Positions 33,801 through 43,685 of a stretch of 64,000 nt of DNA are shown one piece after another. Source of the stretch: Pseudomonas kribbensis. GTDB taxonomy: Bacteria; Pseudomonadota; Gammaproteobacteria; Pseudomonadales; Pseudomonadaceae. The position numbers and the translations under genes were made by a program. The stretch covers positions 5,188,501-5,252,500 of the forward strand of contig NZ_CP029608.1 of the NCBI RefSeq assembly GCF_003352185.1. The letters are read 5' to 3'. Within the stretch, counting starts at the first letter, position 1. Every line of letters begins with the position of its first letter. The notes under the pieces are model-generated. The model was not told the origin of the DNA. It did not search any database and was given only the letters and a program-made list of their open reading frames with translations.

Positions 33801-35071
<1,271 letters not shown>

Positions 35072-35090
35072 GCCGCAAAACCCAGGCACA

Positions 35091-35120
35091 AAAAAGGCGA
35101 TCCGGTTGGATCGCCTTTTT
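35091..35120. terminator. Bidirectional terminator between the BON gene and sspB
   Basis: GGCGATCC (35096-35103) and GGATCGCC (35108-35115) enclose GGTT. Five or more A before and T after make it work for both converging transcripts. Confidence 0.9.
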
Positions 35121-35122
35121 TA

Positions 35123-35536
35123 TTACTTCACCACTTTCAGGCTTGGCCGGCCGCTTGGGCGCGGCGGCTCGCTGTCTGGTGGCGGAATATCGTCATCCTG
35201 CTCGATCTCGTCTTCGTCGTCCATCGGCGACTCCAGATCGAACACCATGCCCTGACCGTTCTCCCGGGCATAGATACCCAGAATCGCAGCAATCGGCACG
35301 TACAGGCTGTGCGGAACACCACCGAAGCGACCTTCGAAGGTCACCACGTCGTTGTCCATGTGCAAATGACGCACGGCACTCGGTGAAATATTCAGGACAA
35401 TCTGCCCGTCACTGGCAAACCCCTGTGGTACCTGCACTGCCGGGTACTCGGAATTGACCAGCATGTGCGGGGTGCAATCGTTATCCACAATCCACTCGTA
35501 GAGCGCGCGGACCAGATAAGGTCGACTGGAGTTCAT
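35123..35536 (-). CDS. sspB: ClpXP adaptor SspB
   Basis: 137 residues. SspB tethers ssrA-tagged proteins to ClpX. The folded part (about 1-110; RPYLVRALYEWIVDNDCTPH, VLNISPSAVRHLHMDN, FEARFGG-like FEGRFGGVPHSLYVP) is followed by a very acidic linker and a short C-terminal ClpX-binding tail ending RPSLKVVK. It lies 16 bases after sspA. Confidence 0.95.
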   Translation of the reverse strand: MNSSRPYLVRALYEWIVDNDCTPHMLVNSEYPAVQVPQGFASDGQIVLNISPSAVRHLHMDNDVVTFEGRFGGVPHSLYVPIAAILGIYARENGQGMVFDLESPMDDEDEIEQDDDIPPPDSEPPRPSGRPSLKVVK

Positions 35537-35552
35537 AGCGGCTCCTTAAGCC

Positions 35553-36170
35553 TTAGCGCATGTCGCGTTCGACACCAGACAGACTCGCCTGGAAAGCCTC
35601 ACGCGCAAATTGACGCTCCATATAATCAAGCAGCGGCTTGGCCGGCCGCGGCAGTTCTATACCCAGAATCGGCAAACGCCAGAGTATTGGCAATAGGCAG
35701 CAATCCACCAGACTTTGTTCCTCACTGAGGAAAAACGGCTTGTCGGCGAACAGCGGCGACACGCCCGTCAGGCTTTCACGCAATTCCTTGCGCGCCACGA
35801 CACGCGCAGCTTCCTTGGTGCGTGAATCCAGAATCAGATCCACCAGACCACACCAGTCACGCTGGATGCGGTGCATCAACAGACGACTGTTGGCACGCGC
35901 CACCGGGTACACAGGCATCAATGGCGGATGCGGGTAACGCTCATCCAGATACTCCATCACCACGGTCGACTCCCACAATGCCAGGTCACGATCGACCAGC
36001 GTCGGGAGACTGCCGTAAGGGTTCACCTCAATCAGTTTAGGCGGCTGACGACCAGCCTCCACAAAAATGATTTCGGCGCTGACACCCTTCTCTGCAAGCA
36101 CGATGCGCACTCGGTGGGAATAGTGGTCGGCGGGGTCGGAGTAACAGGCCAACCGATTGGTCACGCCCAT
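35553..36170 (-). CDS. sspA: Stringent starvation protein A
   Basis: 205 residues, glutathione-transferase fold without the catalytic residue. It binds RNA polymerase and changes promoter choice during starvation and virulence. N-terminal thioredoxin-like part ([40 protein letters not shown]), then the helical domain with [18 protein letters not shown]. In Pseudomonas and E. coli it is paired with sspB as here; it follows the cytochrome bc1 genes. Confidence 0.95.
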   Translation of the reverse strand: MGVTNRLACYSDPADHYSHRVRIVLAEKGVSAEIIFVEAGRQPPKLIEVNPYGSLPTLVDRDLALWESTVVMEYLDERYPHPPLMPVYPVARANSRLLMHRIQRDWCGLVDLILDSRTKEAARVVARKELRESLTGVSPLFADKPFFLSEEQSLVDCCLLPILWRLPILGIELPRPAKPLLDYMERQFAREAFQASLSGVERDMR

Positions 36171-36212
36171 GGCGATCCTCCTCGCTTGTTGAAATAGTCG
36201 GAGCCGGAAAAA

Positions 36213-36292
36213 CGCGCGCGCCCAGAGGGCGCCTCCCGCAAAACCTGGCTGACCAGGCCCTGCGTTTTCAGAGGCGCCCTTGGGCGCGCGCG
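36213..36292 (-). terminator. Long G+C-rich hairpin between petC and sspA
   Basis: CGCGCGCGCCCA (36213-36224) pairs with TGGGCGCGCGCG (36281-36292) and, after one bulged G, AGGGCGCCTC (36226-36235) pairs with GAGGCGCCCT (36271-36280). On the minus strand it is followed by a five-T run, so it ends or attenuates the petABC transcript before sspA. Confidence 0.75.
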
Positions 36293-36318
36293 ATTAACAG
36301 CAATTGCTTGAAGCGTTA

Positions 36319-37101
36319 TCAGTGCACGTCTTTCCAGTATTCACGCTTGAGCAGGTAGGCGAACACAAAGAAGAACGCCAGGTACAGCAAGACGTAAGTA
36401 CCGATGCGCTGATGTTGCAGCTTAACCGGGTTAGCCGAGTAAGCCAGGAAGGTTACCAGATTCTTGACCTTCTCATCGAACTGCTCTTCGTTCAGGGTGC
36501 CGGTTTTCGGCACGATGGTCAGTTGATCGCAGGCCTCATGGGTCAAAGGCGTACCGGTCAACGGATCATATTGCTTCTTGCCGTCCTCGACGATCTGCAC
36601 CTGTTTGCAACCCACGACCTGACGACCTTGCAGGCCGACCAGCACGTTAGGCATGCCGACGTTCGGGAAGACCTTGTTGTTCACGCCCCATGGACGCGCC
36701 GGATCTTCATAGAACGAACGCAGATAACCATACAGCCAGTCGGTACCACGAACACGCGCCACCAGGGTCAGGTCCGGCGGCGCCGCACCGAACCAGGTCT
36801 TGGCGTCGGCCGGCTGCATGCCGATGTTCATGTGGTCGCCGATCTTGGCACCGGTAAACACCAGCTTCTCCAGCATCATTTCGTGCGGAACGCCGAGGTC
36901 ATCGGCAACACGCTCGTAACGCTGGAACTTGGCACTGTGGCAACCCATGCAATAGTTGGCGAAGGTACGTGCGCCATCCTGCAGGGCAGCCTTGTCGGAA
37001 ACGTCGATGTCGACTTTTTCCAGTTCCGGGCCACCGTGTTCCGCAGCAAAAGACAGCACAGGCAGAGCAGCAAAAATCAGAGCAAAAAATAACTTTTTCA
37101 T
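36319..37101 (-). CDS. petC: Cytochrome c1 of the bc1 complex
   Basis: 260 residues. A cleaved signal (FFALIFAALPVLSFAAEHG) leads to a haem c domain with CMGCH in FANYCMGCHSAKFQRY; the axial Met region is in VGMPNVL and MPNV context, and a C-terminal membrane anchor (YVLLYLAFFFVFAYLLKREY) is clear. It passes electrons from the Rieske protein to soluble cytochrome c. It overlaps petB by one base. Confidence 0.96.
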   Translation of the reverse strand: MKKLFFALIFAALPVLSFAAEHGGPELEKVDIDVSDKAALQDGARTFANYCMGCHSAKFQRYERVADDLGVPHEMMLEKLVFTGAKIGDHMNIGMQPADAKTWFGAAPPDLTLVARVRGTDWLYGYLRSFYEDPARPWGVNNKVFPNVGMPNVLVGLQGRQVVGCKQVQIVEDGKKQYDPLTGTPLTHEACDQLTIVPKTGTLNEEQFDEKVKNLVTFLAYSANPVKLQHQRIGTYVLLYLAFFFVFAYLLKREYWKDVH

Positions 37102-38312
37102 CAGCCAGTCACCCTTTCCGGAACCGGTTTGGTCTTCTCGAGCCTGGTGTAGAACGGCATCAGAATGAAGTAGGCGAAGTACAGGAAGGTGCAGACCTGC
37201 GACACCAGCGTGCGCTCAGGCGTCGGGGCCAGAACACCCAGAATGCCGAGAATCACGAAGGAAATGCAGAACACCACCAGCCAGATTTTGCTCATCCAGC
37301 CTTTGTAGCGCATCGATTTGACCGGGCTACGATCAAGCCATGGCAGCACAAACAGCAAGGCAATCGAGGCACCCATGGCGATAACACCCATGAGTTTGTC
37401 CGGGATAGCACGCAAGATCGCGTAGAACGGTGTGAAGTACCAGACCGGTGCAATGTGCTCTGGCGTCTTGAACGGGTTGGCTTGCTCGAAGTTTGGTTTT
37501 TCGAGGAAGTAGCCGCCCATTTCCGGGAAGAAGAACACAATGAAGCAGAAGATGAACAGGAACACCACGACGCCGACAATGTCTTTCACGGTGTAGTACG
37601 GGTGGAAAGCGATGCCGTCCAGCGGGATACCGTTTTCGTCCTTGTGCTTCTTGATGTCCACGCCGTCCGGGTTGTTCGAACCGACTTCGTGCAGCGCCAG
37701 AATGTGCAGCACCACCAGACCTAGAATCACGATCGGCAAGGCCACCACGTGCAGGGCGAAGAAGCGGTTCAGGGTGATCCCGGAAATCAGGTAGTCACCA
37801 CGAATCCACTGGGTCAGGTCGTTGCCGATGACCGGAATCGCGCCGAACAGCGAGATGATCACCTGGGCACCCCAGTAGGACATCTGGCCCCATGGCAGCA
37901 GGTAACCCATGAAGGCTTCGGCCATCAGCGCCAGGTAGATCAGCATGCCGAACACCCACACCAGTTCGCGTGGTTTCTGGTACGAACCGTAAAGCAAGCC
38001 ACGGAACATGTGCAGATAGACCACGATGAAGAACGCCGAAGCACCGGTGGAGTGGAGCAAACGCAGGATCGAGCCGTACTCGACGTCGCGCATGATGTAT
38101 TCGACGGAGGCGAACGCCTCTTCCGCCGAAGGGGTGTAGCTCATGGTCAGCCAGACACCGGTGACGATCTGGTTGACCAGAACGAGCAGTGCCAGCGAGC
38201 CGAAGAAGTAGAAGAAGTTGAAGTTTTTTGGAGCGTAATACTTGCTGAGATGGTCTTCCCACATCTTGGTGGCGGGGAAGCGCGCATCAACCCAATCCAT
38301 GAACTTGCTCAT
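37101..38312 (-). CDS. petB: Cytochrome b of the bc1 complex
   Basis: 403 residues from the ATG at 38310-38312, which shares a base with the petA stop (TGATG). Eight membrane segments; haem-ligand histidines are in the second and fourth helices (LLHSTGASAFFIVVYLHMFR; FFALHVVALPIVILGLVVLH). The Qo motif appears as PEHIAPVWYFTPFYAILR, the usual PEW being PVW-shifted in this reading, so PEH. It oxidises ubiquinol and pumps protons by the Q cycle. Confidence 0.97.
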   Translation of the reverse strand: MSKFMDWVDARFPATKMWEDHLSKYYAPKNFNFFYFFGSLALLVLVNQIVTGVWLTMSYTPSAEEAFASVEYIMRDVEYGSILRLLHSTGASAFFIVVYLHMFRGLLYGSYQKPRELVWVFGMLIYLALMAEAFMGYLLPWGQMSYWGAQVIISLFGAIPVIGNDLTQWIRGDYLISGITLNRFFALHVVALPIVILGLVVLHILALHEVGSNNPDGVDIKKHKDENGIPLDGIAFHPYYTVKDIVGVVVFLFIFCFIVFFFPEMGGYFLEKPNFEQANPFKTPEHIAPVWYFTPFYAILRAIPDKLMGVIAMGASIALLFVLPWLDRSPVKSMRYKGWMSKIWLVVFCISFVILGILGVLAPTPERTLVSQVCTFLYFAYFILMPFYTRLEKTKPVPERVTG

Positions 38313-38905
38313 CACGCTTTCTCCGTATCGACGCCAATGACAATCAGGTCATCGGTCTCATAGGAATGCGGGGGTACTGGCAGGTTCAAAGGCGCAGGTT
38401 GCGACTTGTAGACGCGGCCAGCCAGATCGTAGTGGGAACCGTGGCAAGGGCAGAAATAGCCGCCTACCCAGTCTTTTCCCAGATCCGCGGGTGCCACTTC
38501 CGGACGGAAGGTCGGTGAGCAACCCAGGTGAGTGCAGATCCCGATCAGCAGCAAAATTTCCGGCTTGATCGAACGTACTTCAGGGTCGACATAGGTAGGT
38601 TGCGTGGAGTTTTTGGAGGTCGGATCGGAGAGCTGGCCCTCGATCTTCTTGAGATTCCCCAGGATTTCCGCAGTACGGCGAACAATGAATACCGGCTGGC
38701 CGCGCCATTCAGCAATCATCTGCTGTCCGGGCTCGATTTTGCTGACATTCACTTTCACCGGTGCACCGGCAGCTTTCGCCTTGGCACTGGGAAACCATGA
38801 CCCCACGAACGGGACCGCAGCCCCCACCGCTCCTGCAGCACCCACCACGGATGTGGCCGCTACCAAGAAGCGACGCCGGCCTGCATTCACGCCGTCATTG
38901 CTCAT
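38312..38905 (-). CDS. petA: Rieske iron-sulfur protein of the bc1 complex
   Basis: 197 residues. A twin-Arg signal (NAGRRRFLVAATSVVGAAGA) that stays as the membrane anchor, then the hinge and the 2Fe-2S domain with the two cluster boxes CTHLGCSP and CPCHGSHYD. The twin-arginine motif fits export of the folded cluster protein by Tat. First gene of petABC. Confidence 0.97.
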   Translation of the reverse strand: MSNDGVNAGRRRFLVAATSVVGAAGAVGAAVPFVGSWFPSAKAKAAGAPVKVNVSKIEPGQQMIAEWRGQPVFIVRRTAEILGNLKKIEGQLSDPTSKNSTQPTYVDPEVRSIKPEILLLIGICTHLGCSPTFRPEVAPADLGKDWVGGYFCPCHGSHYDLAGRVYKSQPAPLNLPVPPHSYETDDLIVIGVDTEKA

Positions 38906-39053
38906 TCAGTCCTCTCCCATCAGCTTTGTGGCCTGTTAAATCAGGCATCTACTAAATATGAAACAATGTACTTATAAAAATTTTGCCGAATGGTAATGAA
39001 AACCCCCAATTCTGACAAGGTAATTACCCGGAGGGCTGGCCCTCAAGCCTTGT

Positions 39054-39081
39054 AGTATAGGGGGTCTACGAATGTGGCAAG
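39054..39081 (-). promoter_or_regulatory. Possible petABC promoter
   Basis: On the minus strand TATACT (39054-39059) is preceded after 16 bases by CTTGCC (39076-39081), a weak -35. It gives a leader of about 140 bases before petA; the leader is A/T-rich near 38945-39000. Confidence 0.45.
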
Positions 39082-39116
39082 TTGTCACAGCGCAATTATT
39101 CGAGAAATCGCACGCA

Positions 39117-39156
39117 TAAAAAAACGCCCGGTTCCGTGAGGAATCGGGCGTTCTTT
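39117..39156. terminator. Terminator after rpsI
   Basis: ACGCCCGGTTCC (39124-39135) pairs with GGAATCGGGCGT (39140-39151) with one G:T pair, and A and T runs flank both sides. It ends the minus-strand rplM-rpsI transcript and lies just upstream of the petABC promoter. Confidence 0.9.
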
Positions 39157-39174
39157 TTGAACGTGGAAGCGGAA

Positions 39175-39567
39175 TTAACGCTTCGAGTACTGCGGACGCT
39201 TACGCGCTTTACGCAGACCAACTTTCTTACGTTCAACTTCACGGGCGTCGCGGGTAACGAAGCCAGCTTTGCGCAGAGCGCTACGCAGGGTTTCGTCGTA
39301 GTCCATCAGAGCGCGAGTGATACCGTGGCGGATTGCGCCAGCCTGACCACTTACACCACCGCCGATCACGGTGACGTAGATGTCGAATTTCTCGACAGTC
39401 TCGGTCAGTTCCAGCGGCTGACGAACTACCATGCGGGCAGTTTCGCGGCCGAAGAACGAATCCAGCGAACGGTTGTTGATGGAGATGTTACCAGTACCCG
39501 GACGCAGGAAAACGCGTGCGGTTGCGGTCTTGCGACGGCCAGTGCCGTAATTTTGAGTCGCCGACAT
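39175..39567 (-). CDS. rpsI: 30S ribosomal protein S9
   Basis: 130 residues, with the family signature [19 protein letters not shown] and the basic tail ending RKRPQYSKR that reaches the P-site tRNA. It follows rplM with a 14-base gap, the normal pair. Confidence 0.98.
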   Translation of the reverse strand: MSATQNYGTGRRKTATARVFLRPGTGNISINNRSLDSFFGRETARMVVRQPLELTETVEKFDIYVTVIGGGVSGQAGAIRHGITRALMDYDETLRSALRKAGFVTRDAREVERKKVGLRKARKRPQYSKR

Positions 39568-39581
39568 AATGAACTATTCCG

Positions 39582-40010
39582 TTAAATCTTCAGTTCTTGG
39601 GGCTGCTGAGCAGTATGAGGGTGTGCAGCGCCCGCATAGACTTTCAGCTTACGGTACATGTCGCGACCCAGCGGGTTCTTAGGCAGCATGCCTTTAACCG
39701 CGGTCTCGATCACGCGCTCAGGGGCCTTGGCGATCAGTTTTTCAAAGTTGATCGACTTGATACCGCCCGGGAAACCGGAGTGGGAGTAGTACATTTTGTC
39801 AGTGGTTTTAGCACCGGTTACACGAACTTGCTCAGCATTGATCACGACGATGTAGTCGCCGGTGTCAACGTGAGGAGTGTACTCAGGCTTGTGCTTGCCA
39901 CGCAGACGGCTCGCGATTTCGGTGGCCAGACGACCCAGGGTCTGACCAGCAGCGTCGACGACAAACCAGTCGCGCTTTACTGTTTCCGGTTTAGCAGTAA
40001 AAGTTTTCAT
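39582..40010 (-). CDS. rplM: 50S ribosomal protein L13
   Basis: 142 residues beginning [20 protein letters not shown], with [20 protein letters not shown] and the diagnostic [20 protein letters not shown]. First gene of the rplM-rpsI operon, with its own promoter and a short leader hairpin. Confidence 0.98.
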   Translation of the reverse strand: MKTFTAKPETVKRDWFVVDAAGQTLGRLATEIASRLRGKHKPEYTPHVDTGDYIVVINAEQVRVTGAKTTDKMYYSHSGFPGGIKSINFEKLIAKAPERVIETAVKGMLPKNPLGRDMYRKLKVYAGAAHPHTAQQPQELKI

Positions 40011-40028
40011 TCTTTATAGCCTCAGGGG

Positions 40029-40050
40029 CCGCCTGTAAATAAGACGGCGG
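40029..40050 (-). promoter_or_regulatory. rplM leader hairpin
   Basis: CCGCC (40029-40033) and GGCGG (40046-40050) form a stem in the 5' leader of rplM. L13 controls its own operon at translation in E. coli through its leader; this hairpin is a candidate site, by position only. Confidence 0.4.
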
Positions 40051-40079
40051 ATCTTACTGAATAGTGCGTACTTTGACAA
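40051..40079 (-). promoter_or_regulatory. rplM-rpsI promoter
   Basis: On the minus strand TTGTCA (40074-40079) and TAAGAT (40051-40056) are spaced by exactly 17 bases, about 40 bases upstream of the rplM ATG. Confidence 0.7.
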
Positions 40080-40200
40080 GTCAAAGGCAGCCGGATACAG
40101 ACGCTTTCGGGGGCTCGGGTCGGCGCGTCCGTTCAACGGCAAGATTCTTCGGCGGCGGGGCATCACTTCCACTGCAGAAAGAGGTCGGCAATTATGCAGA

Positions 40201-40229
40201 TTGCGAAAAAAATTTCAACCTGCTTTTAT
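40201..40229 (+). promoter_or_regulatory. Possible promoter of the aldo-keto reductase gene
   Basis: TTGCGA (40201-40206), 17 bases and TTTTAT (40224-40229) lie 26 bases before the ATG. Both boxes match four of six positions, so the call is weak. Confidence 0.35.
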
Positions 40230-40254
40230 GCTTGTTTTGCCCAAGGAGCACCCG

Positions 40255-41295
40255 ATGGACTATCGCCAGCTAGGCCGTACCGACCTGAACGTGAGTGCAA
40301 TCTGCCTCGGCACCATGACCTGGGGCGAGCAAAACACTGAAGCTGAAGCCTTCGCCCAGATCGAACGGGCCAAGGGCGCCGGGATCAATTTCATCGACAC
40401 CGCCGAGATGTACCCGGTGCCGCCGAAAGCCGAAACCTATGCCACCACCGAGCGCTACATCGGCAATTACTTCAAGAGCCGTGGCGACCGCGCCGACTGG
40501 ATCCTCGCCAGCAAGATCGCCGGCCCCGGCAACACCATCGATTACATCCGCGACAAAAACCTGCGCCACAACCGCCAGCACATCACCGAGGCGGTGGACG
40601 CCAGCCTCAAGCGCCTGCAGACCGACTACATCGACCTGTATCAACTGCACTGGCCGGAGCGCAGCACCAACTTTTTCGGACAGCTGGGCTACAAACACAA
40701 GATCGAAGCCAACCTTACCCCGCTCGAAGACACCCTCGAAGCCCTCGACGAGCAAGTGAAGGCCGGCAAGATCCGCCACATCGGTCTGTCCAACGAAACC
40801 CCGTGGGGCACCATGCGCTTTCTGGCCCTGGCCGAAGCCCGTGGCTGGCCGCGCGCGGTATCGATCCAGAACCCGTACAACCTGCTCAACCGCAGCTTCG
40901 AGGTCGGTCTGGCCGAGATCGCCATTCGCGAACAGTGCGGCTTGCTCGCCTATTCGCCGCTGGCATTCGGTTTCCTGTCGGGCAAGTACGAAGGGGGCGC
41001 CCGCCCGCCAAAAGGCCGTCTGAGCCTCTACAGCCGCTTCAGCCGCTATTTCAACGCGCAATCGGAAGCAGCGTGCAGCCGTTACGTGGCGCTCGCCCGG
41101 GAACATGGCCTGGATCCGGCGCAAATGGCGCTGGCCTTCGTCAATCAGCAACCGTTCGTCACCAGCAACATCATCGGGGCGACGACGCTGGAGCAACTGG
41201 ACAGCAACATTGCCAGTTTCTATCTGAATCTTTCAGACGAAGTGCTTGAAGGGATTGAAGCGATTCACAAGGATCATCCGAACCCGGCACCTTGA
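40255..41295 (+). CDS. tas: NADP(H)-dependent aldo-keto reductase, Tas-like
   Basis: 346 residues from the ATG at 40255, with AGGAG eight bases before it; this is the same length as E. coli Tas. TIM-barrel AKR features: LGRTDLNVSAICLGTMTWGE, catalytic tetrad Asp (NFIDTAEMY), Tyr in EMYP, Lys in LASKIAG, His in LYQLHWPER; cofactor end SNIIGATTLEQLDSNI. The physiological substrate is not known. Alone in its transcript, ending at a REP-like hairpin. Confidence 0.92.
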   Translation: MDYRQLGRTDLNVSAICLGTMTWGEQNTEAEAFAQIERAKGAGINFIDTAEMYPVPPKAETYATTERYIGNYFKSRGDRADWILASKIAGPGNTIDYIRDKNLRHNRQHITEAVDASLKRLQTDYIDLYQLHWPERSTNFFGQLGYKHKIEANLTPLEDTLEALDEQVKAGKIRHIGLSNETPWGTMRFLALAEARGWPRAVSIQNPYNLLNRSFEVGLAEIAIREQCGLLAYSPLAFGFLSGKYEGGARPPKGRLSLYSRFSRYFNAQSEAACSRYVALAREHGLDPAQMALAFVNQQPFVTSNIIGATTLEQLDSNIASFYLNLSDEVLEGIEAIHKDHPNPAP

Positions 41296-41311
41296 TCCGG
41301 CGTTAAAAGCC

Positions 41312-41339
41312 GCGCTCCCACGCACAAGCGTGGGAGCGC
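41312..41339. repeat. REP-like hairpin, also a likely transcript end
   Basis: GCGCTCCCACGC (41312-41323) and GCGTGGGAGCGC (41328-41339) are perfect complements around ACAA. It lies between the convergent aldo-keto reductase and acyl-CoA dehydrogenase genes and shares the 'tcccacgc' core with the element at 1476-1496. Confidence 0.8.
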
Positions 41340-41344
41340 CCGGG

Positions 41345-42481
41345 TCATAGCGACCGTGCAATAATCTCTTTCATGATTTCATTGGTGCCGGCATAGATCC
41401 GCTGCACCCGCGCATCCGCCCACGCCCGGGCCACCGGGTACTCCCACATGAAGCCGTAGCCGCCATGCAACTGCACGCACTCGTCGAGCACCTTGCATTG
41501 CAGGTCGGTGCCCCAGTACTTGGCCATTGCCGCCGTCGGCACATCCAGTTTGCCCTGAAGGTGCAGTTCCAGACAGCGGTCGACGAATACCCGGCCGATC
41601 TGAATCTCGGTGGCCATTTCCGCCAGTTTGAAGCGGGTGTTCTGGAAGTCGGCAATCGCCTTGCCGAACGCCTTGCGGTCACGGGTGTAATCCAGCGTCC
41701 ATTGCAGTGCCGCCTCGGCTGAAGCCAACCCGCCAATCGCCACCGTCAGCCGCTCCTGCGGCAGCTCCTGCATCAGATAGGCAAACCCGGCACCGGCCTG
41801 ACCCAACAGGTTTTCCTTCGGCACTCGCACGTCCTGGAAGAACAATTCCGACGTGTCCTGAGCCTTCATTCCGACTTTCTCCAGGCGCTTGCCCTTGTCG
41901 AAGCCCGGCGTGTTCGCCTCTACCAGAAACAGACTGGTGCCCTTCGCACCCGCTTTCGGATCGGTCTTGGCCACGACGATCACCAGATCAGCCAGAAAGC
42001 CGTTGGTGATGAAGGTCTTCGAGCCGTTGATCACATATTCGTCGCCATCCAGCACCGCCGTGGTCTTGACACCTTGCAGGTCGGAACCGGCGCCAGGCTC
42101 GGTCATGGCGATGGCGCTGACCATCTCGCCGGACACCAGTTTCGGCAGGTATTTCTGCTTCAGCGCCTCGCTGCCGTAATGCAGGATGTACGGCGCAACA
42201 ATGTCCGAATGCAGGGAAAAACCGATGCCGGTCAGGCCCAGCCGCCCCACTTCCTCGATCACCACGGCGCTGTACAGGAAGTCCGCCCCCAACCCGCCGT
42301 ATTCTTCAGGCAGATGCGAGCAGAGCATCCCCGCCTCCCCTGCCTTGTTCCAGAGTTTACGGTCGATGTAGCCTTGTTTTTCCCATTGCCCGTGGAACGG
42401 CACCGCCTCTTTCTCAAGGAAAGTCCGCACGCTGTCGCGGAACAATTCGTGCTCGGAGCTGAACAGGGTTCTGGGAATCAT
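41345..42481 (-). CDS. Acyl-CoA dehydrogenase
   Basis: 378 residues, FAD enzyme of beta-oxidation-type reactions. Signatures: MTEPGAGSDLQGVKTTA (flavin/substrate region), RKAFGKAIADFQNTRFKLAEM, QLHGGYGFMWEYPVAR. The usual catalytic Glu near the C-terminus is Ala here (IYAGTNEIM), while a Glu is present in LPQERLTVAIGG, the position used by long-chain and isovaleryl-CoA dehydrogenases, so a long- or branched-chain substrate is likely. Divergent from a GlxA-type regulator. Confidence 0.93.
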   Translation of the reverse strand: MIPRTLFSSEHELFRDSVRTFLEKEAVPFHGQWEKQGYIDRKLWNKAGEAGMLCSHLPEEYGGLGADFLYSAVVIEEVGRLGLTGIGFSLHSDIVAPYILHYGSEALKQKYLPKLVSGEMVSAIAMTEPGAGSDLQGVKTTAVLDGDEYVINGSKTFITNGFLADLVIVVAKTDPKAGAKGTSLFLVEANTPGFDKGKRLEKVGMKAQDTSELFFQDVRVPKENLLGQAGAGFAYLMQELPQERLTVAIGGLASAEAALQWTLDYTRDRKAFGKAIADFQNTRFKLAEMATEIQIGRVFVDRCLELHLQGKLDVPTAAMAKYWGTDLQCKVLDECVQLHGGYGFMWEYPVARAWADARVQRIYAGTNEIMKEIIARSL

Positions 42482-42573
42482 GCGTCACCTTTCGTTCTTG
42501 TTGGAGGGATCAGACCTTCAGAGACTAAGCCGCACACCCGTTACAGGACACTGGACACATCCGACAAAAAATA

Positions 42574-42590
42574 AGACGATCCAGCCGTCT
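42574..42590. promoter_or_regulatory. Candidate operator between acyl-CoA dehydrogenase and glxA-type genes
   Basis: An inverted repeat AGACG-N7-CGTCT lies midway in the divergent gap, upstream of a TATAAA (about 42606-42611) that could be the -10 of the regulator gene. Assignment to either gene is an inference. Confidence 0.3.
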
Positions 42591-42627
42591 GGTGACCACT
42601 TTCCCTTATAAAAACAAAAGTTGAATT

Positions 42628-43623
42628 ATGTCCAAGCAAGCCTCCACGCCCTTGCGGCGCGTCAGCATCCTGGCGATCGACCGGGTTTTCGCTTCCACCC
42701 TCATGCAAGCCAAGGATTTCTTCCATCTGGCCAGCCTGCGTTACGGCAAACAACTGGGCCACGGCCTGACTCCGGCGTTCGAAACCCGCCTGGTCAGCCC
42801 CGACGGCAAACCGGTGAACAGCTTCAGTGACGTGGTCATGCCGGTGGACGGCGGTCTGGAAAACGCCGACGTCATCATCCTCCCGGCCTTCTGGGATGAC
42901 TTCGACACGCTGTGCCAACGTTATCCACAGGTCCTGCCATGGCTGCGTGAACAGCACGCCCGTGGCGCCGTGCTCTGCGGCGAGGCCACCGGGGTGTTCT
43001 GGCTGGCCGAGGCCGGCCTGCTCAACGGCAAGGAAGCGACCACCTACTGGCGCTTCTTCAACGCCTTCGCCGAGCGCTTCCCCAAGGTCTATCTCAATCA
43101 GGACAAGCACCTGACCGACGCCGACAACCTGTACTGCGCCGGCGGCACCACCTCTGCCTGCGACCTCTACATCTATCTGATCGAACGTTTCTGCGGCGCC
43201 AATGTGGCGCAAGCGGTAGCTCGTGACATTCTTTATGAAGTGCAGCGCAGCTACTCACCGGGCCGCATCGGTTTCGGCGGGCAGAAACTGCATCAGGACG
43301 TGATCATCCTGCAGATCCAGCACTGGCTCGAAGAGCATTTCGCCGACAAGTTCCGCTTCGAAGACGTGGCCCGCGAGCACGGCATGAGCATTCGCAACTT
43401 CATGCGCCGCTTCCAGACCGCCACCGGTGACAAGCCACTGCACTACCTGCAACGGCTGCGCATCGAGACCGCCAAAGGTTTGCTGTCCGGCAGCCGCAAG
43501 AGCATCAAGACCATCAGTTACGAAGTCGGCTACGACGATGCGAGCTTCTTCGCACGCCTGTTCCGCCAGCACACCGAACTGTCGCCAAACCAGTATCGAC
43601 AGCAGTTCCAGCAAGCTGCCTGA
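42628..43623 (+). CDS. GlxA-family (DJ-1/PfpI plus AraC) transcriptional regulator
   Basis: 331 residues. N-terminal glutamine-amidotransferase-like domain (about 10-190; RVSILAIDRVFASTLMQAKD, DVIILPAF, RGAVLCGEATGVFWLAEAGL) and C-terminal AraC-type DNA-binding domain with two helix-turn-helix motifs (FRFEDVAREHGMSIRNFMRR; IKTISYEVGYDDASFFARLF). Where relatives have Cys in VCTGAF this protein has Ala (EATGVF), so a non-enzymatic ligand-binding role is likely. It probably controls the divergent acyl-CoA dehydrogenase gene. Confidence 0.9.
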   Translation: MSKQASTPLRRVSILAIDRVFASTLMQAKDFFHLASLRYGKQLGHGLTPAFETRLVSPDGKPVNSFSDVVMPVDGGLENADVIILPAFWDDFDTLCQRYPQVLPWLREQHARGAVLCGEATGVFWLAEAGLLNGKEATTYWRFFNAFAERFPKVYLNQDKHLTDADNLYCAGGTTSACDLYIYLIERFCGANVAQAVARDILYEVQRSYSPGRIGFGGQKLHQDVIILQIQHWLEEHFADKFRFEDVAREHGMSIRNFMRRFQTATGDKPLHYLQRLRIETAKGLLSGSRKSIKTISYEVGYDDASFFARLFRQHTELSPNQYRQQFQQAA

Positions 43624-43640
43624 CAATTCGACCAGACACA

Positions 43641-43670
43641 AAAAAGGGCCTGCATCTGCAGGCCCTTTTT
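43641..43670. terminator. Bidirectional terminator
   Basis: GGGCCTGCA (43646-43654) and TGCAGGCCC (43657-43665) form a stem with a two-base loop, flanked by five or six A and five T. It separates the GlxA-type regulator and zapE, which converge. Confidence 0.9.
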
Positions 43671-43685
43671 GTTTGCCGAATCCGC

